Assembly (NCBI RefSeq): GCF_026712185.1
Contig: NZ_JAPPUX010000005.1
Coordinates: forward strand, 1 to 64,000
Direction of reading: 5' to 3'
Length of the DNA stretch: 64,000 nt
Origin: Nocardioides pini
GTDB lineage: Bacteria > Actinomycetota > Actinomycetes > Propionibacteriales > Nocardioidaceae
The number at the start of each line of letters is the position of its first letter. The stretch's first letter is position 1. This document shows positions 8,345 through 16,972 of the stretch, one piece after another. The notes below the pieces were generated by a model. It did not search any database and had not been told where the DNA came from. It worked only from the letters and a program-made list of their open reading frames with translations. The position numbers and the translations under genes are program-made.

Positions 8345-10078
8345 CTACGGCCTCGGCAGCACGAACGGGACCTGCTGGCCCGCAGTGACCGTGATCGTCT
8401 CGCCGCGGCGTGCGGTCACCGTGCCGTTGGCGTAGGTCTCGCCGGTGACGTCCTCGATGACGCGGGGAGGCTGGCCCTCCCGCAGCGTCGCGAGCGGAGC
8501 GTCGGTCTCGTCGAGCCAGGCGATCAGCTCCTGCCCGAGGCGGTGCACCACGCCCGGCTTGTCGGCGGCGAGGTCGGTGGTCTCACCGAGGTCGGCGGCG
8601 AGGTCGTAGAGCTCGAAGCTGTTGCTCGTGTACTGGTAGTAGAGCTTCCAGCGCCCGTCGCGGACGCTCGACGCCGGACCCTGCACACCGACGTAGCCGG
8701 GCAGGTGGTGGAAGTGGTCGCGGTTGATCTTCGTGCCCTTGCTGAAGGCCGGCTTCAGGTCGACGCCGTCGAGCGGGACGCCCGCCGGCAGCTCGGCCTG
8801 CGCGTAGGACGCGAGCGTCGTGTAGAGGTCGGTGCTGTTGACGATCGTCTCGTTGCTGCGCCCGCCGCCACGCACGAGGTCGGGGTTCCGGCTCCACACG
8901 ATCCACGGGACGCGCACGCCGCCCTCGTACATCTGCCCCTTGTCGGCGCGGAGCGGCCCGTTGTACGCGCCCGAGTTGACCGGGTCCTCCTCGCCGCCGT
9001 TGTCGGAGGTGAAGATGACGAGCGTGTTCTCGGCGAGCGGCCTGCCTCCGTTGCGGGGGTCCGGGGTCTCCTCGAGGTAGTCGACGATCCGCGCGACGGA
9101 CTGGTCCACTCCCTCGGTCAGCGCCCCGTACGACGGCTTGGCCGGCGCCGCGCCGGGCGCCTTGGCCCGGTACTTGGCGAGCAGGTCGGGCCGCGCCTGG
9201 GCGTCGTTGACCGGGAAGTGCGGTGCGAACTCGCTGACCCAGGCGAGGAACGGCTCGTCCTTGCTGCGGTCGATGAAGTCGAGCGCGGCGTCGGTCTGCG
9301 CGTCGGTGACGTGCTTGTCGGTGCCGACGAGCGCGTCGAGCTGGGCCTCGCTGACCCCCACGCTGTAGGGCGCGATGTTCTCGTCGACGTACTCCTGCGT
9401 GTAGTCGGCGGCGAACTGGTCCAGCGACGGGGACACCGAGTCGTTGAACTGGTCGTTGGTCGCGAAGTAGTAGGTGGCGTGGGAGTTCTGGCTGCCGCCC
9501 CAGTTCTCGTCGAACCCGTGGCTGCTGACGATCTCCTCGGCGGAGCCGGCGACGTGGAACTTGCCGGAGTACCCGGTGGCGTAGCCGGCGCGCTGCAGGG
9601 TCTCACCGATGGTGGTGTACCCGACCGGGACGGCCGTGCGGCCGTCCTCGGCGAGCCGCCCCTGGGTCACGCCACGGAGCGGGGCGGTCGCGGGGCCCGC
9701 CGGTGAGCCGACGGCGTAGACGTTGTTGGTGGGCCGCGTGGCGTACTGACCGGTGTGGAGGGCCGTCCGGGTCGGGCTGCACTGGACGGAGGCGTAGGCC
9801 TCGGTGAAGACCTGGCCCTCCTGGGCCAGCTGGTCCAGGCGCGGGGTCTCGTTGTAGTCGTTGCCGTAGCCACCGTTGACCAGCCCGGTGCCCAGGTCGG
9901 ACCAGCCGAGGTCGTCGGCCATGACGAAGACGAGGTTGGGGCGCGGGGCCTGGGACGGACCAGGGCTGCCGGGGGCGGCGGTCGCACCGACCTGCGTGCC
10001 GCCGAGGACGGGGGCGACGCTGGCCAGGGTCAGGATGGCTGGCGCGGCGATGGCCGTGAGCAGCTTCCGAGAGGGCAT
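8345..10078 (-). CDS. Secreted cysteine-type sulfatase
   Basis: A 577-residue type I sulfatase with a signal peptide (MPSRKLLTAIAAPAIL... to about residue 34). RPNLVFVMADDLGWSDLG supplies the metal-binding Asp pair. CSPTR at residues 100-104 is the C-x-P-x-R motif whose Cys is converted to formylglycine. FTSDNGGEE and ADKGQMYEGGVRVPW are further sulfatase signatures. A beta-rich tail follows residue 520. The activating enzyme is encoded divergently next door, a strong functional pairing: maturation would occur before or during export. The substrate, a sulfated glycan or sulfate ester, is not predictable by eye. Confidence 0.9.
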   Translation of the reverse strand: MPSRKLLTAIAAPAILTLASVAPVLGGTQVGATAAPGSPGPSQAPRPNLVFVMADDLGWSDLGTGLVNGGYGNDYNETPRLDQLAQEGQVFTEAYASVQCSPTRTALHTGQYATRPTNNVYAVGSPAGPATAPLRGVTQGRLAEDGRTAVPVGYTTIGETLQRAGYATGYSGKFHVAGSAEEIVSSHGFDENWGGSQNSHATYYFATNDQFNDSVSPSLDQFAADYTQEYVDENIAPYSVGVSEAQLDALVGTDKHVTDAQTDAALDFIDRSKDEPFLAWVSEFAPHFPVNDAQARPDLLAKYRAKAPGAAPAKPSYGALTEGVDQSVARIVDYLEETPDPRNGGRPLAENTLVIFTSDNGGEEDPVNSGAYNGPLRADKGQMYEGGVRVPWIVWSRNPDLVRGGGRSNETIVNSTDLYTTLASYAQAELPAGVPLDGVDLKPAFSKGTKINRDHFHHLPGYVGVQGPASSVRDGRWKLYYQYTSNSFELYDLAADLGETTDLAADKPGVVHRLGQELIAWLDETDAPLATLREGQPPRVIEDVTGETYANGTVTARRGETITVTAGQQVPFVLPRP

Positions 10079-10103
10079 CGGGAGGTTCCTTCTGTCGACA
10101 TGG

Positions 10104-10134
10104 ACTTAATAAGTGTTTCTCGGTCAACTTAATA
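10104..10134. promoter_or_regulatory. AT-rich palindromic operator between sulfatase and FGE genes
   Basis: In an otherwise about 70% GC region, ACTTAATAAGT (10104-10114) is a perfect 11-bp palindrome with a central A. ACTTAATA recurs at 10127-10134, 23 bp downstream. The element lies in the 146-bp gap between the divergent sulfatase and formylglycine-generating enzyme genes, close to the sulfatase start. Base composition and symmetry suggest a shared operator/promoter; the binding protein is unknown. Confidence 0.5.
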
Positions 10135-10224
10135 CCTTACGAGCTGTCCGACGATCCTGTCCGAGGGGTGAGTCGTGGAGCGGAGCCCTCCGTCGGTGCA
10201 ACTCGACTGACCTACTGTGGTTTC

Positions 10225-11271
10225 GTGACCACACCGAAGGGCGCCGACCCGCGCCGTCCGCTCCTCCCCCTCGCCGGGGGCGGGCACGACCACCGGTCGA
10301 CCGGGGCCGGCGAGTCCTGCTGCGCCCCCACGGCCGGCCGGCCGGAGGTCGAGCCGTCGGCCGCCACCTTCCCGGCCGGCGAGCGCAGCACCCGTGGCCA
10401 GGTGCGGATCCCGGGGGCGACGTTCTGGATGGGCGACAGCCACGGCGACGGGTACGCCGCCGACGGCGAAGGTCCCGTGCACCAGGTCCGCGTGTCGCCG
10501 TACCTCATCGACACCAAGGCCGTGACCAACGCGCAGTTCGCCACCTTCGTGAAGGCCACGGGCCACGTGACCGAGGCGGAGCGCGACGGCGTATCCGCAG
10601 TGTTCCACCTCGCCGTCCGCGCCGCCCCGGCCGACGTCCTGCAACGCGCTGCCGGCGTGCCGTGGTGGCTCGCCGTGCGCGGTGCCGACTGGCGCCACCC
10701 GGCCGGGCCGCTCTCGGACATCACCGACCTGCAGAACCACCCGGTCGTGCACGTCTCCTGGCGCGACGCGCAGGCGTACTGCCGCTGGGCCGGCAAGCGG
10801 CTGCCGACCGAGGCCGAGTGGGAGCACGCCGCCCGCGGTGGCCTCGACCGTGCCCGCTACCCGTGGGGCGACGAGCTGACCCACCACGGCCGGTGGCGCT
10901 GCAACATCTGGCAGGGCGACTTCCCCCGGCACAACACGCTCGAGGACGGCCACCTCACCACCGCGCCCGCCACCGCGTTCCACCCCAACGGCTACGGCCT
11001 GCACAACACCGTCGGCAACGTGTGGGAGTGGTGCCAGGACGCGTTCCGCCCGACGGAGTACGCCGACCGCGCCGGCGCCGAGCCGGTGCCCGACCCGGTC
11101 GCGGCGGAGCCCGGCGACACCCCCGACGGCCTCGTCAGCCGGGTCATGCGCGGCGGGTCCTACCTGTGCCACGACAGCTACTGCAACCGCTACCGCGTCG
11201 CGGCGCGCTCCTCGAACACCGCCGAGTCCTCCTCGGGCAACATCGGCTTCCGCTGCGCAAACGACGCCTGA
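10225..11271 (+). CDS. Formylglycine-generating enzyme (SUMF1/EgtB fold)
   Basis: A copper-dependent oxidase that converts the sulfatase C-x-P-x-R cysteine to formylglycine. The sequence closely resembles Streptomyces coelicolor FGE: STRGQVRIPGATFWMGD, VTNAQFATFVKATGHVT, HPVVHVSWRDAQAYCRWAG, KRLPTEAEWEHAARGG, VGNVWEWCQDAF, and the active-site segment YLCHDSYCNRYRV with Cys315 and Cys320. The start is uncertain. The GTG at 10225 gives 348 residues, an in-frame GTG at 10168 adds 19, and neither has a strong ribosome-binding site. The N-terminal CCAPT stretch may bind metal. It is divergent from its likely substrate gene. Confidence 0.93.
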   Translation: MTTPKGADPRRPLLPLAGGGHDHRSTGAGESCCAPTAGRPEVEPSAATFPAGERSTRGQVRIPGATFWMGDSHGDGYAADGEGPVHQVRVSPYLIDTKAVTNAQFATFVKATGHVTEAERDGVSAVFHLAVRAAPADVLQRAAGVPWWLAVRGADWRHPAGPLSDITDLQNHPVVHVSWRDAQAYCRWAGKRLPTEAEWEHAARGGLDRARYPWGDELTHHGRWRCNIWQGDFPRHNTLEDGHLTTAPATAFHPNGYGLHNTVGNVWEWCQDAFRPTEYADRAGAEPVPDPVAAEPGDTPDGLVSRVMRGGSYLCHDSYCNRYRVAARSSNTAESSSGNIGFRCANDA

Positions 11272-11302
11272 CCCGGCGACCGTCCCGGCGGCCCGGGCCC
11301 GC

Positions 11303-12436
11303 CTACCAGCCGCCGAGCGCGGCGAAGCGCTCGCCGATGAGCCGGTGGGTGGCGGAGTCGGGGTGCAGGTTGTCGGGCAGCGGCAGCCGCTCGGCGTCCG
11401 CGGGGCCGTAGAGGGTGAGCCCGTCGACGTAGGACAGGTGGGGATCGTCGCGCCGCTCGACCACCTCGGCGAGGCCCTCGCGGACCACCTCGAGCGTCAG
11501 CGCGCCGCGCGCCACCGCCCCCGGGTCGCCGGTGGCGACGAAGGCGACCCGACCCTCGGCGAGCGCCTGCATGTCGGGTCCGGTCGGGCCGGGCACGTCC
11601 TCGTGGATCCCGCAGAAGACGGGCGAGACGAGACGGATCGGGGTCGCGGGGTGGCCGTCGCGGATCGTGTCGAGCCAGCCGTGGACGGCCGGCCCCAGGG
11701 CGCGCCGTCGCAGCAGGTCCTGGTTGACCAGGTTGATCCCGATCTTGAGGCTGATCACGTCGGCTGGGGTGTCGCGGATCGTGCGGGCGACGAACGGGTC
11801 GAGCAGTGCGCTGCCACCCAGGCCGAGGTTGACGAGGTCGAGCCCGGCGAGGCCGGCGGCGACGACCGGCCAGGGCTCGGTGGGGTGGACCGCGACCGAG
11901 CCGTGGCTGATGGAGCTGCCGTGGTGCACCCAGCGCCGGCGGCCGTCCGCGACCGGCGTCACGGGTGCGTCGGCCCGGAGCGCGACGAGCTCGGTCTGCT
12001 CGTCGTGGGGCAGCCAGACCTCCACGTCGACCTCGCCCCCGGGCAGCGCGATGGTGAGGGTCGTCGGCTCGCCGGCGGTGAAGGTGCTGGCACCCGTCAT
12101 CATGTCGGCGTCGAGCACGTTGCCACCCGGCGCCTGATGCCGATCGGCGAGCTCGCCGCCGACGAGCACGTCGTACCAGCCGTCGGGCCGCGCCGGCGCG
12201 CCGACGTAGCGCCGCTTGGTGGGCAGCACGTCGAGCTCGAGGCGGGTGGCCGCGGTGCGCAGGGCGAGGCGTACGCCGGCGGGCTGGGCCTCCACGAGGT
12301 GGAGCTGCGGGTCGTCGGACTGGCGTCGCGCCCACGCGGGCAGCCGGTGGGGCAGCAGGCCACCGCGTGCGGTGCGCTCGAGGTCGAGGGCGCCTCGCAC
12401 GAGGGCGGCGACGGCGTCGAGGGACAGGTCGTTCAT
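11303..12436 (-). CDS. SGNH/GDSL-type hydrolase with N-terminal beta domain
   Basis: A 377-residue protein. Residues 1-165 look like a beta-rich accessory domain. From about 165 the SGNH hydrolase domain begins: HHGSSISHG carries the nucleophile Ser (block I), NLGLGGSALLDP the block II Gly, GINLVN the block III Asn, and DNLHPDSATHRL the catalytic Asp-x-x-His. The expected activity is removal of acyl or acetyl groups, possibly from glycans. There is no signal peptide, so it is probably cytosolic. Its start overlaps the stop of the upstream TetR gene by 4 nt, so the pair is co-translated and likely co-regulated. Confidence 0.85.
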   Translation of the reverse strand: MNDLSLDAVAALVRGALDLERTARGGLLPHRLPAWARRQSDDPQLHLVEAQPAGVRLALRTAATRLELDVLPTKRRYVGAPARPDGWYDVLVGGELADRHQAPGGNVLDADMMTGASTFTAGEPTTLTIALPGGEVDVEVWLPHDEQTELVALRADAPVTPVADGRRRWVHHGSSISHGSVAVHPTEPWPVVAAGLAGLDLVNLGLGGSALLDPFVARTIRDTPADVISLKIGINLVNQDLLRRRALGPAVHGWLDTIRDGHPATPIRLVSPVFCGIHEDVPGPTGPDMQALAEGRVAFVATGDPGAVARGALTLEVVREGLAEVVERRDDPHLSYVDGLTLYGPADAERLPLPDNLHPDSATHRLIGERFAALGGW

Positions 12437-13011
12437 CGGGTCTCCCAGGAGCGGAGCAGGGTGTCGAGGCCGTCGACCACGCGCTCCCACGTGTCGTCGG
12501 ACGCGGGCAACGACGGCCCGCCGTGGCTGAAGGCGCCTGCCGCGTCGAGGGCGGCGTAGCCGTGGAAGGTCGCGCCGAGCAGGCGCACCGCGTGGGTCTC
12601 GTCGTCGGCGGACAGCGCGTAGCCCCGCAGGGCCGCGCGGGAGAGCTCGGCGTGGCGCGGGCCGGCGCTGGCGGCCGCCGTCGGGGCGTCGAGCGGCTGC
12701 CGGGTGGCGGCGTATCGACCGGGGTGCTGCGTGGCGTAGGCGCGCCAGACCCCACCGACGGCTGCCAGCGCTGCCCGCCCGCTGACCCCGGCGAGTGCGT
12801 CGGCCACGAGGTCGGCCGTCTCGTCGAGGGCGAGGAGCGCGACCCGGGTGCGGACGTCGGCGCCGCTGCGCACGTGCGTGTAGAGGCTCGGCGTGGCGAC
12901 GCCGAAGTGCTTGGCGAGCGCGGTCAGCGTCACCTGCTCGAGCCCGACCTCGTCGGCGAGGTCGGCGGCCGCCTCCGCGACCCGGGCACTCGTCAGTCCT
13001 GCGCGTGGCAC
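12433..13011 (-). CDS. TetR-family regulator (WHG / TetR_C_33 type)
   Basis: A 192-residue TetR protein. The N-terminal helix-turn-helix is VTLTALAKHFGVATPSLYTHV (about residues 27-47); the C-terminal ligand domain has the SLYTHVRSGADVR and ATFHGYAAL features of the WHG-type subgroup. The GTG start at 13009-13011 is chosen because AAAGGAGG lies 7-8 nt upstream. It forms an operon with the SGNH hydrolase and probably controls it and itself. The CCTNAGG pair just upstream is a candidate operator. Confidence 0.88.
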   Translation of the reverse strand: MPRAGLTSARVAEAAADLADEVGLEQVTLTALAKHFGVATPSLYTHVRSGADVRTRVALLALDETADLVADALAGVSGRAALAAVGGVWRAYATQHPGRYAATRQPLDAPTAAASAGPRHAELSRAALRGYALSADDETHAVRLLGATFHGYAALDAAGAFSHGGPSLPASDDTWERVVDGLDTLLRSWETR

Positions 13012-13032
13012 ACGTGCCTCCTTTCCTGATGA

Positions 13033-13052
13033 CCTGAGGACAAAACCTTAGG
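13033..13052 (-). promoter_or_regulatory. Candidate TetR operator: two CCTNAGG palindromes
   Basis: CCTGAGG (13033-13039) and CCTTAGG (13046-13052) are each palindromic, lie 13 bp apart, and also form one imperfect 20-bp inverted repeat around ACAAAA. They sit 22 bp upstream of the TetR GTG start. An autoregulatory operator is inferred. Confidence 0.4.
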
Positions 13053-13093
13053 CCATGAGGATCGGCATCACCAAGTCGCCGTGCTGCCCGTCG

Positions 13094-14584
13094 TCAGTGT
13101 TGGACGTCGTCGAGGGAGAGGTCACCCGGCACCAGGCGCCAGACGGCGTACGCCGCCAGCCCGGCGAGCACGGCCCCGACCGCCCCGACCGCGGCGAACC
13201 CGGTGACGAACGCGTCGGCCGCCTGCGCGAACCACGGACCGCCGACCGCGCCCGCGACGGACTCGCGCACGTCGCCGTCGGCGCCGGCCGGGAGCCCGGC
13301 CCGGTAGACCACGCCCACCAGGCTGCCCAGGAACGTGATGCCCAGGACGGCCCCGAGCTCGTAGGTGATCTCCTCGACCGCCGCGGCGGACCCGGCCTGG
13401 TCGTCGGTGGCCGCGCCCATGATGAGGGCCGAGCCGAGGCCGAGCGAGGCGGTGCCCAGCCCGACGACGGCGAAGGCCACCGCGACCCAGGCGTACGTCA
13501 TCGGGCCCACGGCGAGCAGCCCGAGCCCCACCGCGAGCACGAGCAGGCCGCCGGACAGCACCAGGCGCGGGCTGGTGCGCTCCGCCAGCGCCGGCGCGAA
13601 GGGCGAGGCGACCATCGCCCCGACCGCGAGGGGCAGCAGCGCGAGGCCGGCCTCGAGAGGGCTCCACCCTTCAACGAGCTGCAGCCACTGGCTGCCCACG
13701 AACAGCACCGCGGCCATCGCGGCGCTGCTGGCGAGCGCGGCCACGACGCCGGCGCGGAGCACCGGCCGACCGAAGAGGCGCACGTCGAGCATGGGGCGGT
13801 CGGAGGTGAGCGCCTGTCGGGCGAAGGCGGCGAGCATGGCCACGCCGAGCACGAGCAGCGCGAGGGTCGCGAGCTCCGGGCCGTGCTTGCCCAGCTGCTT
13901 GGCGGCGTAGACGGAGGCCGTCATCCCGCCGGCCGAGAGGACGACCCCGACGAGGTCGATGCGGCCCGGGCGCGCCGAGCGGTTCTCCCGCAGCAGCCAC
14001 GCGGCCGCGACGATCGCGACCACCATCAGCGGCACGTTGACGAGGAAGGCGGAGTGCCAGCTGAACCGCTCCAGCAGCGCACCCCCCACCACCGGCCCCA
14101 CGGCCGCACCGAGCGCGGCCGTGGCGCCCCAGACGCTGAGCGCGAGCGTGCGCTCGCGGGCGTCCGTGAAGACGGCGCGGATCAGCGACAGGGTCGACGG
14201 CATCACCATCGCGCCGCCGACTCCGAGGAGCGCGCGGATTGCGATGACGGCGGCGGCGCTGTCGGCCCACAGGATCGCGACGGAGCCGACGGCGAAGGCG
14301 GCGTAGCCGGTCAGGAGCAGCCGCTTGCGCCCCCAGCGGTCACCCAGCGCGGTGACCGGGATCAGCAGGCCGGCCAGCGCGAGGGCGTACGCGTCCACCA
14401 CCCACAGCTGCGACACCGAGGTGAGGTGCAGCTCGGCGGCCATCTCGGGCAGGGCGACGTTGAGGATGGTCATGTCCATCACGACCACCAGCAGGCTGGC
14501 GGCCAGGACGGCGAGCGCCCACCAGCGGCGGGGGTCGAGCGTGGCCCGCGGCGGGGTGAGGGACCGCTGCCGACGCGCGGTCAC
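13094..14584 (-). CDS. MFS exporter, DHA2 family (14 TM segments)
   Basis: A 496-residue drug:H+ antiporter of the EmrB/QacA type. Motif D1 LLVVVMDMTILNVALP lies in TM1, motif A GDRWGRKR in the first cytoplasmic loop and motif C GPVVGGALLERFSWHSAF in TM5; about 14 hydrophobic segments are countable. The GTG start (14582-14584) overlaps the stop of the upstream TetR gene (GTGA), so the pair forms a regulator-exporter operon. The substrate is probably a lipophilic or cationic toxicant, or an endogenous metabolite; it is unknown. Confidence 0.9.
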   Translation of the reverse strand: MTARRQRSLTPPRATLDPRRWWALAVLAASLLVVVMDMTILNVALPEMAAELHLTSVSQLWVVDAYALALAGLLIPVTALGDRWGRKRLLLTGYAAFAVGSVAILWADSAAAVIAIRALLGVGGAMVMPSTLSLIRAVFTDARERTLALSVWGATAALGAAVGPVVGGALLERFSWHSAFLVNVPLMVVAIVAAAWLLRENRSARPGRIDLVGVVLSAGGMTASVYAAKQLGKHGPELATLALLVLGVAMLAAFARQALTSDRPMLDVRLFGRPVLRAGVVAALASSAAMAAVLFVGSQWLQLVEGWSPLEAGLALLPLAVGAMVASPFAPALAERTSPRLVLSGGLLVLAVGLGLLAVGPMTYAWVAVAFAVVGLGTASLGLGSALIMGAATDDQAGSAAAVEEITYELGAVLGITFLGSLVGVVYRAGLPAGADGDVRESVAGAVGGPWFAQAADAFVTGFAAVGAVGAVLAGLAAYAVWRLVPGDLSLDDVQH

Positions 14585-15141
14585 GGCGCACCCACGCCGG
14601 CGAGCAGGGACGAGAGCACGAGCCGCCCGGCGTCGCGCGGGGCGATGTCGCCGATGCGCACGGCCTCCCGCGCCGCGACCAGGAGGCCGTACGTGACGTG
14701 GCCGAACCAGCGCAGCGGCAGGTCGCGCCGGAGCACACCGGCCTCCTGGGCCGCGGCCACCAGCGCGGCCTCGCGGTCGGCGAGCACCTGGGTCCGCTCC
14801 ACCAGCGCCGCGTTGGCGAGGATCACGTGGTCGGTCAGCGCGAAGGCGAAGGCGTCCGAGTCGTCGACGTAGGCCAGCACCAGCTCCTCGAGCACCGCGC
14901 GCAGGCGCCCCGGGTCCTCCCCGGCCTCGAGCGCCTGCTCCTCGGCCTCGTCGAGGCGCTGCTCCCACCGGTCGAGCGACCGCGTGCCGAGCTCGACCAG
15001 CAACGCCTCGCGGGAGTCGAAGTGCCGGTGCAGCGTGGCGCGGCTGATGCCGACCGCCTCGGCGACGGCGGCCATCGAGGCCGTGGGGTCGGCGTTGAGC
15101 AGGCGCTGGGCGGCGCCCAGCACGTCATCGCGGTCTGCCAT
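14581..15141 (-). CDS. TetR-family repressor of the adjacent MFS exporter
   Basis: A 186-residue TetR protein with the helix-turn-helix MAAVAEAVGISRATLHRHFDS at about residues 23-43. The remainder is helical with no recognisable ligand signature. It is followed with a GTGA overlap by the DHA2 exporter. Two perfect palindromes lie immediately upstream of its start, a textbook autoregulated efflux arrangement. The ATG is preceded by GGAGGA. Confidence 0.9.
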   Translation of the reverse strand: MADRDDVLGAAQRLLNADPTASMAAVAEAVGISRATLHRHFDSREALLVELGTRSLDRWEQRLDEAEEQALEAGEDPGRLRAVLEELVLAYVDDSDAFAFALTDHVILANAALVERTQVLADREAALVAAAQEAGVLRRDLPLRWFGHVTYGLLVAAREAVRIGDIAPRDAGRLVLSSLLAGVGAP

Positions 15142-15156
15142 GGGTCCTCCTCCGGG

Positions 15157-15194
15157 TGAGACATCAGTGTCTCATTTGAGACAACCATGTCTCA
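15157..15194. promoter_or_regulatory. Twin TetR operators, TGAGACA-N4-TGTCTCA twice
   Basis: Two identical inverted repeats TGAGACA-N4-TGTCTCA occupy 15157-15174 and 15177-15194, with centres exactly 20 bp apart (two helical turns). They begin 15 bp upstream of the tetR start codon. The arrangement fits two repressor dimers bound on the same DNA face, as in cooperative QacR-like binding. The assignment to the adjacent TetR is inferred from position. Confidence 0.85.
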
Positions 15195-15258
15195 ACCCCG
15201 GCGGGGACCGCGCGGTCACGAGCGCTCGCGGGCGGCCCTCCGTGCCGCACCCACCTCG

Positions 15259-15723
15259 TCAGCTGGCGCCGGCCACCCGCTTCGGCAGCACGAGCAGCAG
15301 GCCCGCGAGCACGACCGCTGCGCCCGCGGCACCCGCCGCGGCCGCAGCACGGTCGAAGACCATGTCCACGACGAGGAAGAAGATCCCGCCCATCAGCACC
15401 GCGATCATCCCGAGCGCCACGCTGGTGAGGCGGTGCCCCGCCTGCACCAGCTCGGGCTTGGCGTCGTCCTGGAAGACGCGACGGTGGATGGCCACCGGGG
15501 AGAGCATCACGGCGACGGTGGCGAACGCGAGCGCCAGCAGGCCGACGTACCACCCGCGCTGGAAGGAGTCGAGCTCCCCGAAACGGGACTGGAACGGGAG
15601 CGTGACGAGGAAGCCGGCGAGCACCTGCACGCCCGTCTGGCTCACCCGGAGCTCCTGGAGCAGGTCGTTCCAGTTGCGGTCCGCCCGCTCCTGCGGGGTC
15701 TCGTCGCGTGCGTCATCCGCCAT
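15259..15723 (-). CDS. DUF6328-type membrane protein
   Basis: A 154-residue protein with an acidic N-terminal region (MADDARDETPQERADRNWND), a short helix LLQELRVSQTGVQVLAGFLV, and four predicted transmembrane helices with the conserved-looking LPFQSRF and SPVAIHRRVFQ between helices 1 and 3. This matches my memory of the DUF6328 family, common and uncharacterised in actinobacteria. The ATG at 15721-15723 is preferred over upstream in-frame starts, which would add a low-complexity extension. It is monocistronic and divergent from the small Rho-N-like gene. Confidence 0.75.
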   Translation of the reverse strand: MADDARDETPQERADRNWNDLLQELRVSQTGVQVLAGFLVTLPFQSRFGELDSFQRGWYVGLLALAFATVAVMLSPVAIHRRVFQDDAKPELVQAGHRLTSVALGMIAVLMGGIFFLVVDMVFDRAAAAAGAAGAAVVLAGLLLVLPKRVAGAS

Positions 15724-15808
15724 CCCAGCGACGCTACTCAGCGCGCGGCGCGCGCCCACCCCCTCACGGGTGAGCAGGCCCCTCGGCGGCGGTGGCACTG
15801 TGGGGGAC

Positions 15809-16084
15809 ATGGCCGAGAAGAAGAAGGACCCGGGCCCGTCGGTGAAGGACGCGGAGGTCTACGAGGCGCTGCGCGACGAGGGCGCCAGCAAGGAGAAGGC
15901 CGCCCGCATCGCCAACGCCTCGGCAGCGCAGGGCCGGTCGAAGGTGGGCAGCCGCGGCGGCCACGCCGAGGACTACGAGGACCGCACCGTCGACGAGCTG
16001 CGCGAGCGCGCGGCCGAGCTCGACATCGAGGGACGCTCGTCGATGACGAAGGACGAGCTGATCGACGCCCTCCGCAACCACTGA
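15809..16084 (+). CDS. Small protein with Rho N-terminal-like (SAP/HeH) domain
   Basis: A 91-residue basic/acidic protein. Residues 1-55 are Lys/Glu-rich and helical (SVKDAEVYEALRDEGASKEK, then ARIANASAAQGRSKVG). The C-terminal 35 residues, YEDRTVDELRERAAELDIEG and SSMTKDELIDALR, match the helix-extended-loop-helix of Rho termination factor N-terminal domains, which bind nucleic acid. Similar stand-alone proteins (DUF7218-like) are widespread in actinobacteria. The function is unknown; a chromatin- or stress-associated role is possible. Confidence 0.75.
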   Translation: MAEKKKDPGPSVKDAEVYEALRDEGASKEKAARIANASAAQGRSKVGSRGGHAEDYEDRTVDELRERAAELDIEGRSSMTKDELIDALRNH

Positions 16085-16090
16085 CGCTCG

Positions 16091-16939
16091 TCAGCGGGGA
16101 TCGAGCTCGGCGAGCGCGCGGAGCCAGGTGCGGTCGGCGTCGACGGCCGAGGTCGCCGGCATCGGGGCCGCCGCGTCGAGCAGTCGCGCCGCCGCGGGGG
16201 GCACCTCCGCGCCGGCCGCACGCACCACGCCGGCGAGGACGCGACCCGCGGCCGTGGCGGCGCCGCGGTGGGTGCTGATGACGGCCTCGTAGGTCGGCGG
16301 ACCCTGCGCCGACGGCACCTCCCACGCGGCGACCACGGCGGCGTACGACTCACCCAGGCAGACCACCGCCCACTCCCGTCGCAGCGGCGAGTCGCCCGGG
16401 AGCTGGCAGCGCACGGGCGAGGCCGCGAGGTCGGCGTCGAGGTCGGCGTCACCGGTGAAGTCCGCGACGACCGCCGCCCACGCCGCGGTGCGGCCGAGCT
16501 CCTCCCAGCGGTGCCGCGACGAGGCGTAGCGATGGCCGAGCTGGAACGCGCCGAGCACGACCGACCGGTCGCCCCGGGCCAGGCACTCGTCCTCGACGGC
16601 GTGGGACGCGGCGATCAGTGCGCGACGGTGCAGGCGGAGCGGTCGTACGCCGGCGACGACCTCCGCGGCCGCGGCGAACGCCGACCGCTCCTCGCCCGCC
16701 TCCTGCGCCCGGACGACGGAGTCGATCGCCACCTGCAGCGGGAGCCCGGAGTCGCGCACCTCCAGGACCTGGCGCACGAGCGCCACGTCGGCGTCGCTGA
16801 AGCGACGGTGGCCCGAGGTCGCGCGCTCGCCGCGGGGGAAGCCGAACCGGTTCTCCCAGGTGCGCAGCACCCCGGGGGTCACCCCCGTGCGCGCCGCCAG
16901 CACGCCGATGCTGAACCCCTCCGCGACTTCGTTCGCCAC
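16091..16939 (-). CDS. MerR-family regulator with DICT sensory domain
   Basis: A 282-residue protein. Residues 8-75 form a MerR DNA-binding domain: FSIGVLAARTGVTPGVLRTW is the helix-turn-helix, then ENRFGFPRGERATSGHRRFS the wing. About residues 110-250 resemble the DICT domain, a sensory module first noted in cyanobacterial and light-linked regulators (RRALIAASHAVEDECLARG, LGAFQLGHRYASSRHRW). There is no B12-binding motif. The GTG start follows GAGGGAG. It is divergent from a small membrane-protein gene with a promoter and inverted repeats between, so self- and neighbour-regulation is likely. The signal is unknown. Confidence 0.82.
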   Translation of the reverse strand: MANEVAEGFSIGVLAARTGVTPGVLRTWENRFGFPRGERATSGHRRFSDADVALVRQVLEVRDSGLPLQVAIDSVVRAQEAGEERSAFAAAAEVVAGVRPLRLHRRALIAASHAVEDECLARGDRSVVLGAFQLGHRYASSRHRWEELGRTAAWAAVVADFTGDADLDADLAASPVRCQLPGDSPLRREWAVVCLGESYAAVVAAWEVPSAQGPPTYEAVISTHRGAATAAGRVLAGVVRAAGAEVPPAAARLLDAAAPMPATSAVDADRTWLRALAELDPR

Positions 16940-16972
16940 GTGATTCTCCCTCGGAAAGTCGGCCTGACGGTC

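Noticed and set aside
13055-14872. A 605-residue plus-strand open frame opposite the MFS and TetR genes
   Set aside because: Extremely charged, Gln/His/Arg-rich translation without any domain; it is the antisense of a clear DHA2 exporter, a normal artefact of high GC.
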